From assembly GCA_045545095.1 (NCBI GenBank), contig JAZQAG010000018.1:1-64000 (forward strand): 64,000 bases of DNA, written 5' to 3'. Origin of the DNA: Phocaeicola_A sp045545095. GTDB taxonomy: Bacteria; Bacteroidota; Bacteroidia; Bacteroidales; Bacteroidaceae. The notes below the pieces were generated by a model. It had not been told where the DNA came from. It saw only the letters and a program-made list of their open reading frames with translations, and did not search any database. The translations under genes were made by a program, and so were the position numbers. Shown here piece after piece: positions 26,125-34,982 of this stretch; within the stretch, counting starts at the first letter, position 1; the number at the start of each line of letters is the position of its first letter.

Positions 26125-27219
26125 ATGGAACATCCCGAAAACAGCGAAGAATATAAAGGACTGACGGTAAACAAAGGCATTGAACAACCGGCAACGATCA
26201 ATCCTTACCGCAAATTCCAACGTAAAGCCAAACGCCAACTGCCCAGTGTGGGCGAATATGTAGAAGGTATTCTGAAAGGGAACACGACCTTACTGAGCCA
26301 AGCTGTCACTTTAGTGGAAAGCACACTGCCCGAACATCAGACTATCGCTCAGGAAGTGATTGAAAAATGTCTCCCTCATGCCGGGAATTCCATACGCATA
26401 GGTATAAGCGGAGTGCCCGGTGCAGGGAAAAGTACCTCTATTGATACATTCGGGCTACATGTATTGGAACGTGGCGGCAAACTGGCTGTACTGGCCATTG
26501 ACCCCAGTAGCGAACGCAGCAAGGGCAGTATCTTGGGTGACAAGACCCGTATGGAGAAACTGAGTGTCCACCCGGATTCATTTATACGTCCCAGCCCCTC
26601 AGCTGGTTCATTAGGAGGTGTCGCACGTAAAACACGAGAAACCATTATCTTATGCGAAGCTGCCGGGTACGATAAGATATTTGTAGAGACGGTCGGGGTC
26701 GGACAAAGTGAAACAGCCGTACACTCGATGGTGGATTTCTTCCTGCTTATCCAACTGGCCGGTACAGGAGATGAATTGCAGGGCATCAAACGGGGCATTA
26801 TGGAAATGGCAGATGGAATTGTCATCAATAAAGCCGATGGAAGCAATCTTGAAAAAGCCAAACTGGCAGCTGCACATTTCCGCAATGCGTTGCACCTATT
26901 CCCTGCTCCCGAAAGTGGATGGAGCCCACGTGTGCTTACCTATTCCGGATTCTATGGACTTGGCATCAAAGAGATTTGGGATATGGTGTACGAATATATC
27001 GACTTTGTAAAAGCCAATGGCTATTTCCAATACCGGCGCAACGAACAGGCCAAATATTGGATGTACGAAAGCATCAACGAGCAATTGCGTAACAGCTTCT
27101 ATAATAATCCGACCATTGCCGCCATGCTAAGTCAAAAGGAAAACGAGGTATTAGGCGGAACGGTTACCTCGTTTACTGCGGCACACCAACTTCTGGACAC
27201 CTATTTCAAAGAGGTTTAG
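26125..27219 (+). CDS. meaB: Methylmalonyl-CoA mutase-associated GTPase MeaB
   Basis: A 364-residue G3E/ArgK-type GTPase. Walker A GVPGAGKS at residues 96-103, IDPSSERSKGSILGDKTRM just after, the switch segment FVETVGVGQSE, and the base-recognition motif NKAD (VINKADGSN). MeaB guards and reloads methylmalonyl-CoA mutase with adenosylcobalamin, part of the propionate/succinate route used by Bacteroides. The mutase genes are not in the window. It has no obvious partner beside it. Confidence 0.93.
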   Translation: MEHPENSEEYKGLTVNKGIEQPATINPYRKFQRKAKRQLPSVGEYVEGILKGNTTLLSQAVTLVESTLPEHQTIAQEVIEKCLPHAGNSIRIGISGVPGAGKSTSIDTFGLHVLERGGKLAVLAIDPSSERSKGSILGDKTRMEKLSVHPDSFIRPSPSAGSLGGVARKTRETIILCEAAGYDKIFVETVGVGQSETAVHSMVDFFLLIQLAGTGDELQGIKRGIMEMADGIVINKADGSNLEKAKLAAAHFRNALHLFPAPESGWSPRVLTYSGFYGLGIKEIWDMVYEYIDFVKANGYFQYRRNEQAKYWMYESINEQLRNSFYNNPTIAAMLSQKENEVLGGTVTSFTAAHQLLDTYFKEV

Positions 27220-27375
27220 CTATTAGCTACAAAACATTTATGAAGGGCTACGAGTTACAACAAATCATCCCATAGATATTTTACTGTAACGCGTAGCCTC
27301 ATCATTCTCAATCCCCTTATAACTAATACATGAAGCGACCATAGTCCATCATTATTGCAACGCTTTGCATCTTTT

Positions 27376-27434
27376 AACTAAAATATTTCGTTGAGCAACT
27401 AAACTTTTTAGTTTCTTTGCAGCAGAGTTTTAGT
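27376..27434 (+). promoter_or_regulatory. Operator/promoter region with AACTAAA half-sites
   Basis: Half-sites of AACTAAA/TTTAGTT at 27376-27382, 27397-27403, 27407-27413 and 27428-27434. The two middle ones form a palindrome with a 3-base spacer (AACTAAACTTTTTAGTT). A near-consensus -7 box TTTCTTTG lies at 27412-27419 between sites. This is the arrangement expected for an autoregulated BlaI/MecI-type repressor, whose gene starts at 27461. Confidence 0.65.
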
Positions 27435-27460
27435 TCAACCTATATAAAGAAGCAAAAACA

Positions 27461-27829
27461 ATGAAGAATCTGACCCCTAAGGAAGAACAAATCATGAACC
27501 TGTTTTGGGAGCATGGTGCCATGTTTGTGAAGGAACTGATTGAGCTGTATGAGGAACCAAAGCCTCACTTCAACACCGTGTCCACTTATGTGCGTATGTT
27601 GGAAGAGCAGGGCTATGTGGGCCACCGCACTTTCGGTACTTCACACCAATACTATCCGCTCATCAGTCGTGCGGAGTACCACAAGCGCACTGTGCGCAAT
27701 GTCATCACCAAATATTTCAACAACTCTTATATGGGGCTTGTCTCTTCTTTGGTGAAAGAGGAAGAGATATCCCTCGATGAGTTGAAGGAATTGATACGGC
27801 AGGTAGAGGAAGGTGCGAGTGATAAGTGA
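27461..27829 (+). CDS. BlaI/MecI-family transcriptional repressor
   Basis: A 122-residue winged-helix repressor. The DNA-binding part is MKNLTPKEEQIMNLFWEHG through NTVSTYVRMLEEQGYVGHR; the remainder is the dimerisation helix and the cleavage region near residues 95-105. In this family a membrane metallopeptidase cuts the repressor to induce its operon; the partner gene lies 94 bases downstream. The last codons (ASDK and stop) lie in a dispersed repeat related to the element in the RND gene. No beta-lactamase is present, so its signal is probably envelope stress or another inducer; this is inference. Confidence 0.9.
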   Translation: MKNLTPKEEQIMNLFWEHGAMFVKELIELYEEPKPHFNTVSTYVRMLEEQGYVGHRTFGTSHQYYPLISRAEYHKRTVRNVITKYFNNSYMGLVSSLVKEEEISLDELKELIRQVEEGASDK

Positions 27830-27846
27830 CGAGCTACAAGTTATGG
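27816..27846. repeat. Partial copy of the palindromic repeat spanning the repressor stop codon
   Basis: The sequence GCGAGTGATAAGTGACGAGCTACAAG-type words here share the CGAGCTACAAG/CTTGTAGCTCG core with the element in the RND gene (9321-9408). It covers the last four codons and stop of the repressor. A weaker relative sits at about 27232-27262, between meaB and the operator. Confidence 0.5.
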
Positions 27847-27923
27847 ATAATAATATCGCTTTATCTTCTAACTCCTAAGGTTCTTAATGTCCTTAAAGTC
27901 CTTCTAAAAACATTCTCAAGAAC

Positions 27924-30569
27924 ATGATAACCTTCTTCCTATACCTAATGAAATCGGTGCTCTGTCTGGCACTGTTCTACCCGTTCTACATGGTGCTGCT
28001 CAGTCGTGAGACGTTCCATCGCTTCAACCGCATGGCACTTATCAGTATCCTGCTGGCATCAGTCATTATTCCTGCTTGCCGCATCACCACCGAGGAGCCC
28101 ATGCTGCTAAGCCAATTCTACCAGCGGTGGGAACATTGGCTAACGGGACAAGAGTCCGCAGCTGCTACGGTTGTATTCGATGCCGGTTGGGCAGACATGG
28201 AGCTGACTGCCATGCCCCTTACTGACTATACACCAGAAGTGGCTCAGACTTTTTCGCTCGGTGATTTCTTAAGCGAACATTGGGGCGACCTGCTCTTCCT
28301 GCTCTATGTAGCGGGTATCCTGTTCCTGATAGGCCGCCACGCAGCTTCACTTATCCGCCTTTTTGGTCTGCTCAAAAAGGGCAAGATGCAACGGCTTGAC
28401 AATGGAACCCGACTCTACCTCCATCAACAGTCGGACATTGCACCGTTCAGTTGGATGAAGTACATCGTCATCTCCGAAGCGGACTATCACGAAAATGGAT
28501 GTCAGATTGTGGCCCATGAACAGGCCCACATCAGTAACCGTCATTCGTGGGACCTGTTGCTGGTAGAAGTCTGCCTGCTGGCCCAATGGTTCAACCCCGC
28601 AGCCTGGTTGCTCCGTCAAGAGTTGCAGAACATCCACGAATACGAAGCCGACGACACCGTGCTTCGCCGGGGCATTAATGCCAAGGAATACCAATTATTG
28701 ATTATAAAAAAGGCCGTCGGCGCAAGGCTCTACTCTCTTGCCAACAGCCTTAATCACAGTTCACTTAAAAAACGCTTAACTATGATGATGAAAGAAAAGT
28801 CACATCCATGGGCACGGTTGAAGTACCTCTATGTACTCCCGTTGGCCGCTATCTCATTGGTAGCGTTCGCCCATACTGAAGCCGCGAATAACAGTAACGG
28901 CATTTCAGAGGCCAAAGGTACAGAAGTTTCAGCGAATGACCAAACTTCTATGGTGAAATCTTCGGAAAATGACAGAAAAGTCCTGATTGTCGTGGATGGC
29001 GAGCTTGCCACCATACAGGATTCGAAGAAGAATGATTACACAGAAGAGAATCTTGCCGAACTTGGTGGCATTGCACCTGAGGAGATTGCCCAGATTGAGA
29101 TAATCAAGAAACCCAAAATATTGGCGCGGTGGAATGTTCCCGGAGCAACTGAAGCCATACTGGTCACCACCAAAAAGGCAAAAGCGGCTGATGAGACAGC
29201 CGAGGCAGCCAAGGAGAAGTTCACCGTCACCGTCAACGATGCAGGTGAATACAGCTACGGTCCCATGGGCAGCACACTGAAGAAGGGAACGTTGGACGAT
29301 ATCTATCAGTATATCAGAGATATGCAGAGGAAGCTCCAAGCCGACGGTGAAGGAAGACACTTCTTGGTGAATGTGGAAGCCAGCCCCAAAGCTCCGAGAG
29401 AGAGCGTAGAGAAAGTGAAGGAGACACTCCGCAAAGCTTGGGCATTAAGAATTACATACAGCCAAAAAGAAGAGAAAGAGACTGTCGTTGACCATCTGAT
29501 ACTAATCGGCAAACCTAAGCATAACGAAAAAGAGGGAAACATAGAGGTGGAACGTGCCGAAGAAGTCTTCATGGTAGTAGAAAATATGCCCGAATTCCCT
29601 GGCGGCAATGCTGAACTGATGAAGTACCTTGCCACAAATATCAAATATCCAACAGAAGCCAAGCTGAAGGGCGAGCAGGGACGTGTCGTCGTATCCTTCA
29701 TTGTGGGTAAAGATGGCAAGTTGCGCGACTTTGAGGTGAAGCGTAGCGTATCGGCCGCTTTGGATGCCGAAGCCGTCCGTGTGGTCAAGGAGATGCCCGA
29801 TTGGAAACCTGGTAGGCAACGCGGCAAGGCGGTGGATTGCAGGTTCACTCTCCCCGTCTCCTTCAGTCTGCAGGGAGCTGAAACCGATAAGGAAGGAGCA
29901 AATGTCATACAGGTAGTAGCCTTTTCAGAAGACCCTCACGGGCCAAAGAAGGCCCCGGCGTGCATAGTGTTTGTGGACAGCAAAGGCGGATATAAGTATG
30001 TTACGGAAGAGGGTATGAAAAATGCTTCGTTGGAGGAAGTTGCCAACTATGTCAATGATCGGCGGAAGGAGAGCAATTCGGTAGGTAACGGAGCACACTT
30101 CAAGGTGCAACTTGTAGCTGACGAGGATGCGCCGCAAGAGAGCGTGGACAAGTTGAAAGAGGCACTTCGAAAGATTTATGTCCTGCAGATAAACTACCAC
30201 AAGGAAGGTGCGAACAACAAAGGTGATTCCAACGAAGTGTTCCAAGTGGTCGAAAAGATGCCCCAATTTCCCGGCGGGATGGGTGAGTTGATGAACTACC
30301 TGACAAAGACTGTCAAGTATCCCAAGGCGGCCATGAGGGACAGCATTCAAGGCCGCGTCATTGTGCAGTTTGTCATCTCCAAGACGGGCAAAGTCACCAA
30401 TCCCAGCATCATACGAAGTGTATCGCCCGAACTGGATGCTGAGGCTATCCGCGTAGTCAACTCCATGCCCCTATGGACTCCCGGCGAGCAGAAGGGCGAA
30501 CCAGTGAATGTGGAGTTCACCTTGCCCATTCAGTTCCGCCTGGCGTCGCCCAAGGAGAAGAAACAATAA
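27924..30569 (+). CDS. M56 (BlaR1-type) sensor metallopeptidase with two TonB C-terminal domains
   Basis: An 881-residue membrane protein. Helices near residues 5-25, 36-52 and 120-140 flank the M56 zinc protease: HEQAH at 198-202 with the third ligand Glu in NIHEYEADD. After a fourth helix (about 300) come extracytoplasmic modules. Two TonB C-terminal domains are clear (PEFPGGNAELMKYL... around 555-650 and PQFPGGMGELMNYL... around 775-875), each preceded by a related unit ending in TLRKAWALRITY or ALRKIYVLQINY. So the second half is a tandem duplication. It is likely to cleave the repressor upstream after sensing a signal; the TonB domains suggest contact with outer-membrane receptors or peptidoglycan. 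Confidence 0.88.
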   Translation: MITFFLYLMKSVLCLALFYPFYMVLLSRETFHRFNRMALISILLASVIIPACRITTEEPMLLSQFYQRWEHWLTGQESAAATVVFDAGWADMELTAMPLTDYTPEVAQTFSLGDFLSEHWGDLLFLLYVAGILFLIGRHAASLIRLFGLLKKGKMQRLDNGTRLYLHQQSDIAPFSWMKYIVISEADYHENGCQIVAHEQAHISNRHSWDLLLVEVCLLAQWFNPAAWLLRQELQNIHEYEADDTVLRRGINAKEYQLLIIKKAVGARLYSLANSLNHSSLKKRLTMMMKEKSHPWARLKYLYVLPLAAISLVAFAHTEAANNSNGISEAKGTEVSANDQTSMVKSSENDRKVLIVVDGELATIQDSKKNDYTEENLAELGGIAPEEIAQIEIIKKPKILARWNVPGATEAILVTTKKAKAADETAEAAKEKFTVTVNDAGEYSYGPMGSTLKKGTLDDIYQYIRDMQRKLQADGEGRHFLVNVEASPKAPRESVEKVKETLRKAWALRITYSQKEEKETVVDHLILIGKPKHNEKEGNIEVERAEEVFMVVENMPEFPGGNAELMKYLATNIKYPTEAKLKGEQGRVVVSFIVGKDGKLRDFEVKRSVSAALDAEAVRVVKEMPDWKPGRQRGKAVDCRFTLPVSFSLQGAETDKEGANVIQVVAFSEDPHGPKKAPACIVFVDSKGGYKYVTEEGMKNASLEEVANYVNDRRKESNSVGNGAHFKVQLVADEDAPQESVDKLKEALRKIYVLQINYHKEGANNKGDSNEVFQVVEKMPQFPGGMGELMNYLTKTVKYPKAAMRDSIQGRVIVQFVISKTGKVTNPSIIRSVSPELDAEAIRVVNSMPLWTPGEQKGEPVNVEFTLPIQFRLASPKEKKQ

Positions 30570-30596
30570 ATACAAAAGAGTAAAATAATCGTAGTG

Positions 30597-30638
30597 CTAA
30601 TGCCAAGGAGTTTTATACTATATTCTCCTTGGCATTAG
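30597..30638 (+). terminator. 14-bp hairpin terminator after the M56 gene
   Basis: CTAATGCCAAGGAG (30597-30610) pairs perfectly with CTCCTTGGCATTAG (30625-30638) over a 14-base AT-rich loop. It stands 28 bases after the stop codon and is followed by an AT-rich tail. Confidence 0.75.
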
Positions 30639-30700
30639 TTATATATTGTCTTATTCCAATGAGAATATAGAAAAAGATTGTATAACTCTAAAAAAAGAAG

Positions 30701-30708
30701 TACCTTTG
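30701..30708 (+). promoter_or_regulatory. -7 box TACCTTTG of the SGNH hydrolase gene
   Basis: TACCTTTG fits TAnnTTTG, with a TTG -33 element at 30678-30680 exactly 20 bases upstream. The leader to the ATG at 30785 is about 70 bases. Confidence 0.65.
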
Positions 30709-30784
30709 CAAAGGTATTCTAATACAATAGAAATATATTCAGACAGAATTCAACTAATCAATAATTAACCTAAAAACATTATCG

Positions 30785-32053
30785 ATGAAACTTAGAACAA
30801 CCCTATTGGCCTTATTGGTCGCAACGAACTGCCTTGCACAAGATTTCAGTTTTGATCTGACAGGAAACCGCCGAGTAGCGGAAGGATGCACTGCCATCAC
30901 AGAGAGCACCATTTACACAGACAGTCTGGGGTATGGTTATGACCTGCAGCCCGCTCCTGGGAAAAAGAGTACAGCCCCCTATTTCTTCTCCGTCAAAGTG
31001 CCTGACGGTAACTATCATGTGACTGTCACCTTAGGCAGCAAGAAAAAAGCAGCCAGTACCAGTGTACGTGGAGAATCACGCCGACTTTTCATAGAAAATG
31101 TCACCACAAAGAAAGGTGAACTAAAAACTTATACTTTTACCATCAACAAACGAAACACCATCATTAATGAAAAAGAGCGGGTAAAAATTAAGCCAAGAGA
31201 GAAAAGCAAACTAAATTGGGATGACAAACTGACACTGGAATTCAATGGTGATGCTCCTGCGTGTGCACGCATTGACATCAAGCGTGTAGAAGATGTTCCC
31301 ACCATATTCCTATGCGGAAACTCAACCGTAGTGGATCAGGACAACGAGCCTTGGGCCAGCTGGGGACAGATGATTCCACGATTCTTCACCGATAAAGTCT
31401 GTTTCGCCAATTATGCGGAAAGCGGTGAATCAAGTAATACTTTCATCAACGGGAACAGACTGAAAAAGGCTTTGTCACAAATGAAAGCCGGAGATTACAT
31501 CTTCGTTGAATTCGGCCATAATGATGAGAAACAGAAACGCCCGGGATGCGGTGCATGGGGGCACTTTATCTATTCTCTGAAGATTTATATTGACGAAGCC
31601 CGTGCCAGAGGAGCTTATCCCGTACTGGTGACTCCTACACAACGCCGCAACTTCAAAGATGGCAAATTGGTGGACACTCACGGAGAATTCCCAGAAGCTG
31701 TAAAATTCATTGCGGAAAAGACCGGAACTCCCGTCATTGATTTACAACAAATGACGACTATACTCTACGAAACATTAGGCGTTGAGGACTCCAAGAAAGC
31801 ATTGGTACACTATCCAGCAGGCACATGGCCCGGACAAACCAAAGCCTTTGCAGACAATACCCACTTCAATCCCTATGGAGCTTATCAAATAGCCAAGTGC
31901 GTCATTGAAGGTATCAAAAAAGCCAAACTTCCATTGGTGAAATTCTTAAGAGACGACTATCCCGGCTACGACCCAGCCAAACCGGACAGTTTCGACAGTT
32001 TCCATTGGAACAACAGCCCTTTCACCGAAATAGAAAAACCTGACGGGAATTAA
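30785..32053 (+). CDS. SGNH/GDSL esterase, rhamnogalacturonan acetylesterase-like
   Basis: A 422-residue exported protein (signal about 1-19, ending CLAQ). The first 150 residues form a carbohydrate-binding-type beta domain (FSFDLTGN... ). The SGNH hydrolase core begins PTIFLCGNSTVVDQ with nucleophile Ser180, then the oxyanion block AESGESSNTF, the Asn block FVEFGHNDEKQK, and the catalytic Asp/His in DNTHFN. The order and spacing fit the rhamnogalacturonan acetylesterase family (CE12). It would remove acetyl groups from pectin side chains outside the cell. No pectin-locus genes are adjacent, so it stands alone. Confidence 0.85.
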   Translation: MKLRTTLLALLVATNCLAQDFSFDLTGNRRVAEGCTAITESTIYTDSLGYGYDLQPAPGKKSTAPYFFSVKVPDGNYHVTVTLGSKKKAASTSVRGESRRLFIENVTTKKGELKTYTFTINKRNTIINEKERVKIKPREKSKLNWDDKLTLEFNGDAPACARIDIKRVEDVPTIFLCGNSTVVDQDNEPWASWGQMIPRFFTDKVCFANYAESGESSNTFINGNRLKKALSQMKAGDYIFVEFGHNDEKQKRPGCGAWGHFIYSLKIYIDEARARGAYPVLVTPTQRRNFKDGKLVDTHGEFPEAVKFIAEKTGTPVIDLQQMTTILYETLGVEDSKKALVHYPAGTWPGQTKAFADNTHFNPYGAYQIAKCVIEGIKKAKLPLVKFLRDDYPGYDPAKPDSFDSFHWNNSPFTEIEKPDGN

Positions 32054-32062
32054 TCCCACACG

Positions 32063-32088
32063 AACCAGAGTCCTTCGGGGCTCTGGTT
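32063..32088 (+). terminator. TTCG-loop hairpin after the SGNH hydrolase gene
   Basis: AACCAGAGTCC and GGGCTCTGGTT form an 11-bp stem (one T-G pair) closed by a TTCG tetraloop, a very stable RNA hairpin. It lies 10 bases after the stop codon and is followed by an AT-rich sequence. Confidence 0.75.
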
Positions 32089-32133
32089 AATATTAAATAA
32101 CACTCATTCCTTGCACAATCGGAAATAAAGAGG

Positions 32134-32141
32134 TATCTTAG
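32134..32141 (+). promoter_or_regulatory. Candidate -7 box TATCTTAG of the guanylyltransferase gene
   Basis: TATCTTAG departs from TAnnTTTG at one position but has a TTG at 32111-32113 at the right 20-base distance. It supports the start at 32171 over the upstream ATG at 32144, which would lie at or before the transcription start. Confidence 0.4.
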
Positions 32142-32170
32142 CCGTGAATTATAGAACTAAAAAATCCGGC

Positions 32171-33262
32171 ATGAGCAACAATAATTATTGTGTTATTATG
32201 GCAGGGGGCATAGGCAGCCGTTTCTGGCCATTCAGCCGCAAAGATATGCCCAAACAGTTCCTTGACTTTTTCGGGACAGGACGCACCTTGCTGCAACAGA
32301 CATATGACCGCTATCGCAAAGTGGTTGACCCTGATCATTTATACGTTGTGACCAATGTGGATTATATACAACTGGTCACAGAACAACTCCCTGAAATAGA
32401 CCCCAAACATATTCTGGCCGAACCAACCCGACGGAACACGGCCCCCAGCTTGGCATGGGCAACTTATCACATCCATGCCATAGACTCAGAAGCAGGTATC
32501 GTGTTCACTCCGGCTGACCATCTGATACTAAAAGAGGAAGAGTTTGTTAAAAATATGCAAGAAGGATTCTCCTTCGTACACCATAACGAACGATTACTTT
32601 GTGTAGGAATACGGCCTACACGTGCCGAAACCCGATATGGCTACATCCAAGTAGGCGAAGGGGCAGAGGGAGCATTCGCCCCAGTAAAGACTTTCACAGA
32701 AAAACCAGAGGCAGATCTTGCCAACTTGTTTGTTGAAAGTGGGGAATTCTACTGGAATGGTGGTATCTTCTTAGGAAAAGCCCGCACCATCATAGAAACG
32801 TTCCACAAACATGCCCCAGAGCTGACAACCAGTTTTGAAGCCTTTGGAGGATGTGCCCTCTACGGTACACATCAAGAAAACGAATTCATAAACAAATACT
32901 TCTCGGCTTGCCCCAATGTATCCATAGAGTATGGCATTCTAGAGAAAGCAGACAATGTTTTTGTAATGACTTGTGATTTCGGGTGGAGCGATTTAGGAAC
33001 ATGGAGCACCTATCATGACTGCATGCCTAAAGATGAAGAGAACAACGTACTGTCAGCGACAAACACTTTGAGCTATGACTGCCACAACTGTGTGGTACAT
33101 TCTACGGATGACGAGAAATTGATTGTCACTCAAGGATTGGAGAATTATCTAATCATCGACACGAAGGATGTATTGCTGATTTGCCCGAAAAGCGATAATA
33201 ACATGCTACGGAAAATCATAAACGATGCCCAAATAAAAATGGGCAGCGATAAATGGGAATAA
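32171..33262 (+). CDS. Mannose-1-phosphate guanylyltransferase
   Basis: A 363-residue nucleotidyltransferase from ATG 32171 (MSNNNYCVIMAGGIGSRFWPFSR). The glycine-rich NTP site (VIMAGGIGSRFWP), the KQFLDFFG motif, the TEKPEADLA segment and the end domain (DFGWSDLGTWSTYHD) are typical of GDP-mannose pyrophosphorylases. It makes GDP-mannose from mannose-1-phosphate and GTP for glycoprotein, capsule or LPS sugars. It is of the short, single-domain form, not the bifunctional type II enzyme. It stands between the esterase and tryptophanase genes as a probable separate unit. Confidence 0.9.
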   Translation: MSNNNYCVIMAGGIGSRFWPFSRKDMPKQFLDFFGTGRTLLQQTYDRYRKVVDPDHLYVVTNVDYIQLVTEQLPEIDPKHILAEPTRRNTAPSLAWATYHIHAIDSEAGIVFTPADHLILKEEEFVKNMQEGFSFVHHNERLLCVGIRPTRAETRYGYIQVGEGAEGAFAPVKTFTEKPEADLANLFVESGEFYWNGGIFLGKARTIIETFHKHAPELTTSFEAFGGCALYGTHQENEFINKYFSACPNVSIEYGILEKADNVFVMTCDFGWSDLGTWSTYHDCMPKDEENNVLSATNTLSYDCHNCVVHSTDDEKLIVTQGLENYLIIDTKDVLLICPKSDNNMLRKIINDAQIKMGSDKWE

Positions 33263-33301
33263 AAAAAACAATCCAATAATTATTAATACATATTTAAAAC
33301 T

Positions 33302-34681
33302 ATGGAAATACCATTTGCAGAATCGTGGAAAATCAAGATGGTGGAACCCATCCGTAAAAGTACTCGTGAAGAACGCGAGCAGTGGATTAAAGATGCACAT
33401 TACAACCTGTTCCAATTAAAATCAGATCAGGTGTACATTGACTGTCTCACAGACTCTGGAACAGGAGCGATGAGTGACCGTCAATGGGCTGCCATGATGA
33501 TGGGAGATGAAGCGTATGCAGGATCTGCCTCATTCTTCCAACTGAAAGATACTATTACCCGCCTGACAGGATTTGAGTATGTTATCCCAACTCATCAAGG
33601 ACGAGCTGCAGAGAATGTCCTCTTCAGCCACCTTGTAAAGAATGGTGATATCGTACCAGGCAACTCACATTTCGACACCACAAAAGGACACATTGAAAGC
33701 CGAAAAGCTACTGCACTGGACTGCACTGTTGATGAGGCAAAAGATACTCAATTAGAAGTTCCTTTTAAAGGCAACGTTGATCCGAAAAAGCTCGAGAAAG
33801 CTCTGGCAGAACATGCAGACAAAATCCCATTCATCATCATTACCATCACTAATAACACGGCAGGCGGGCAGCCTGTGTCTATGAAAAATCTACGCGAAGT
33901 ACGTGCCTTAGCTGACAAATATGGCAAACGTGTAATATATGATTCAGCCCGCTTTGTGGAAAATGCCTATTTTATCAAGACTCGCGAAGAGGGGTATGCT
34001 GACAAGACCATCAAAGAGATTGTAAAAGAAATCTATTCACTCGCAGATGGTATGACCATGAGTGCCAAGAAAGATGGTATCGTAAACATGGGAGGATTCA
34101 TCGCAACCCGCCACGAAGATTGGTACGAAGGCGCCAAGAAATATTGTATTCCTTTTGAAGGATATCTGACTTATGGAGGTATGAACGGAAGAGATATGGC
34201 AGCTTTAGCTGTAGGTTTGGATGAGAATACTGAGTTAGACAATATCGAAACCCGCATTCGTCAAGTGCAATACCTGGCCGCGAAACTCGATGAATATGGA
34301 ATCCCTTACCAACGTCCAGTAGGTGGACATGCTTTATTCGTAGATGCAGACATGGTGCTTTCCAATGTTCCCAAAGAAGAGTTCCCAGCCCAAACATTGG
34401 CTATTGAGCTTTACTTGGAAGCAGGAGTACGCGGATGCGAAATTGGCTATATACTAGCCGACCGTGATCCCGTAACCCGAGAAAACCGATTCGGTGGTCT
34501 GGACCTGTTACGTCTATGCATAGCACGCCGAGTATATACCAACAATCACATGGATGTTATTGCCGCCGCGTTGAAGAATGTGTATGACCGCCGCGACAGC
34601 ATCAAACACGGTGTAAAAATTGTATGGGAAACAGAATTGATGCGTCACTTCACTGTAAAACTGGAACGTATAGAAGATTAA
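33302..34681 (+). CDS. tnaA: Tryptophanase
   Basis: A 459-residue PLP-dependent lyase that splits tryptophan into indole, pyruvate and ammonia. The match covers the whole length: LTDSGTGAMSD, GDEAYAGS, PTHQGRAAEN, ITNNTAGGQP, and the Schiff-base lysine Lys257 in MSAKKDG. The C-terminal part GVRGCEIGYILADRDPVTR is like E. coli tryptophanase and unlike tyrosine phenol-lyase in this segment. Indole produced by gut Bacteroides acts as an interspecies and host signal. No tnaC-like leader peptide is seen in the 39 bases before the start, nor a tryptophan permease nearby. Confidence 0.93.
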   Translation: MEIPFAESWKIKMVEPIRKSTREEREQWIKDAHYNLFQLKSDQVYIDCLTDSGTGAMSDRQWAAMMMGDEAYAGSASFFQLKDTITRLTGFEYVIPTHQGRAAENVLFSHLVKNGDIVPGNSHFDTTKGHIESRKATALDCTVDEAKDTQLEVPFKGNVDPKKLEKALAEHADKIPFIIITITNNTAGGQPVSMKNLREVRALADKYGKRVIYDSARFVENAYFIKTREEGYADKTIKEIVKEIYSLADGMTMSAKKDGIVNMGGFIATRHEDWYEGAKKYCIPFEGYLTYGGMNGRDMAALAVGLDENTELDNIETRIRQVQYLAAKLDEYGIPYQRPVGGHALFVDADMVLSNVPKEEFPAQTLAIELYLEAGVRGCEIGYILADRDPVTRENRFGGLDLLRLCIARRVYTNNHMDVIAAALKNVYDRRDSIKHGVKIVWETELMRHFTVKLERIED

Positions 34682-34982
34682 CCTTTAAGTCCTGATATTC
34701 GGACAAGCAAATATTATCTATATTTCTATCGCAAGCGCGGATTATACAATTCGACACAGAACATTCTTCATCTGAATAATCGGACAATTCTGTGTGGTTT
34801 GTACTATCCGCGCTTATATTCTTCCTCAAGAACAATCCCCAAATATTTTTTCAATTTCTCACATTCATTAAACAATCTACGGTTTTCGATGTTACTATTA
34901 TATATATATAGAAATAGAAGAGTTTTACACAGCCCTTCTATTCCATCAAAATATTATTAAAAACACCGAAAAAATTAAGATT
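34682..34982. other. 300-base non-coding gap with a long bulged hairpin
   Basis: No coding frame is supported. The main feature is an imperfect inverted repeat: AAGCGCGGAT... (34733-34748) with ...ATCCGCGCTT (34800-34815), with an inner stem CACAGAA (34755-34761)/TTCTGTG (34788-34794). It is followed by T-rich sequence. This can end tnaA transcription or be an RNA element. The rest is AT-rich with no clear promoter box, although the next gene must start from it. Confidence 0.6.

Noticed and set aside
27461..30569. Beta-lactam resistance operon
   Set aside because: A BlaI/BlaR1-like pair is present, but no beta-lactamase or mecA gene follows, and the TonB domains are unlike BlaR1.
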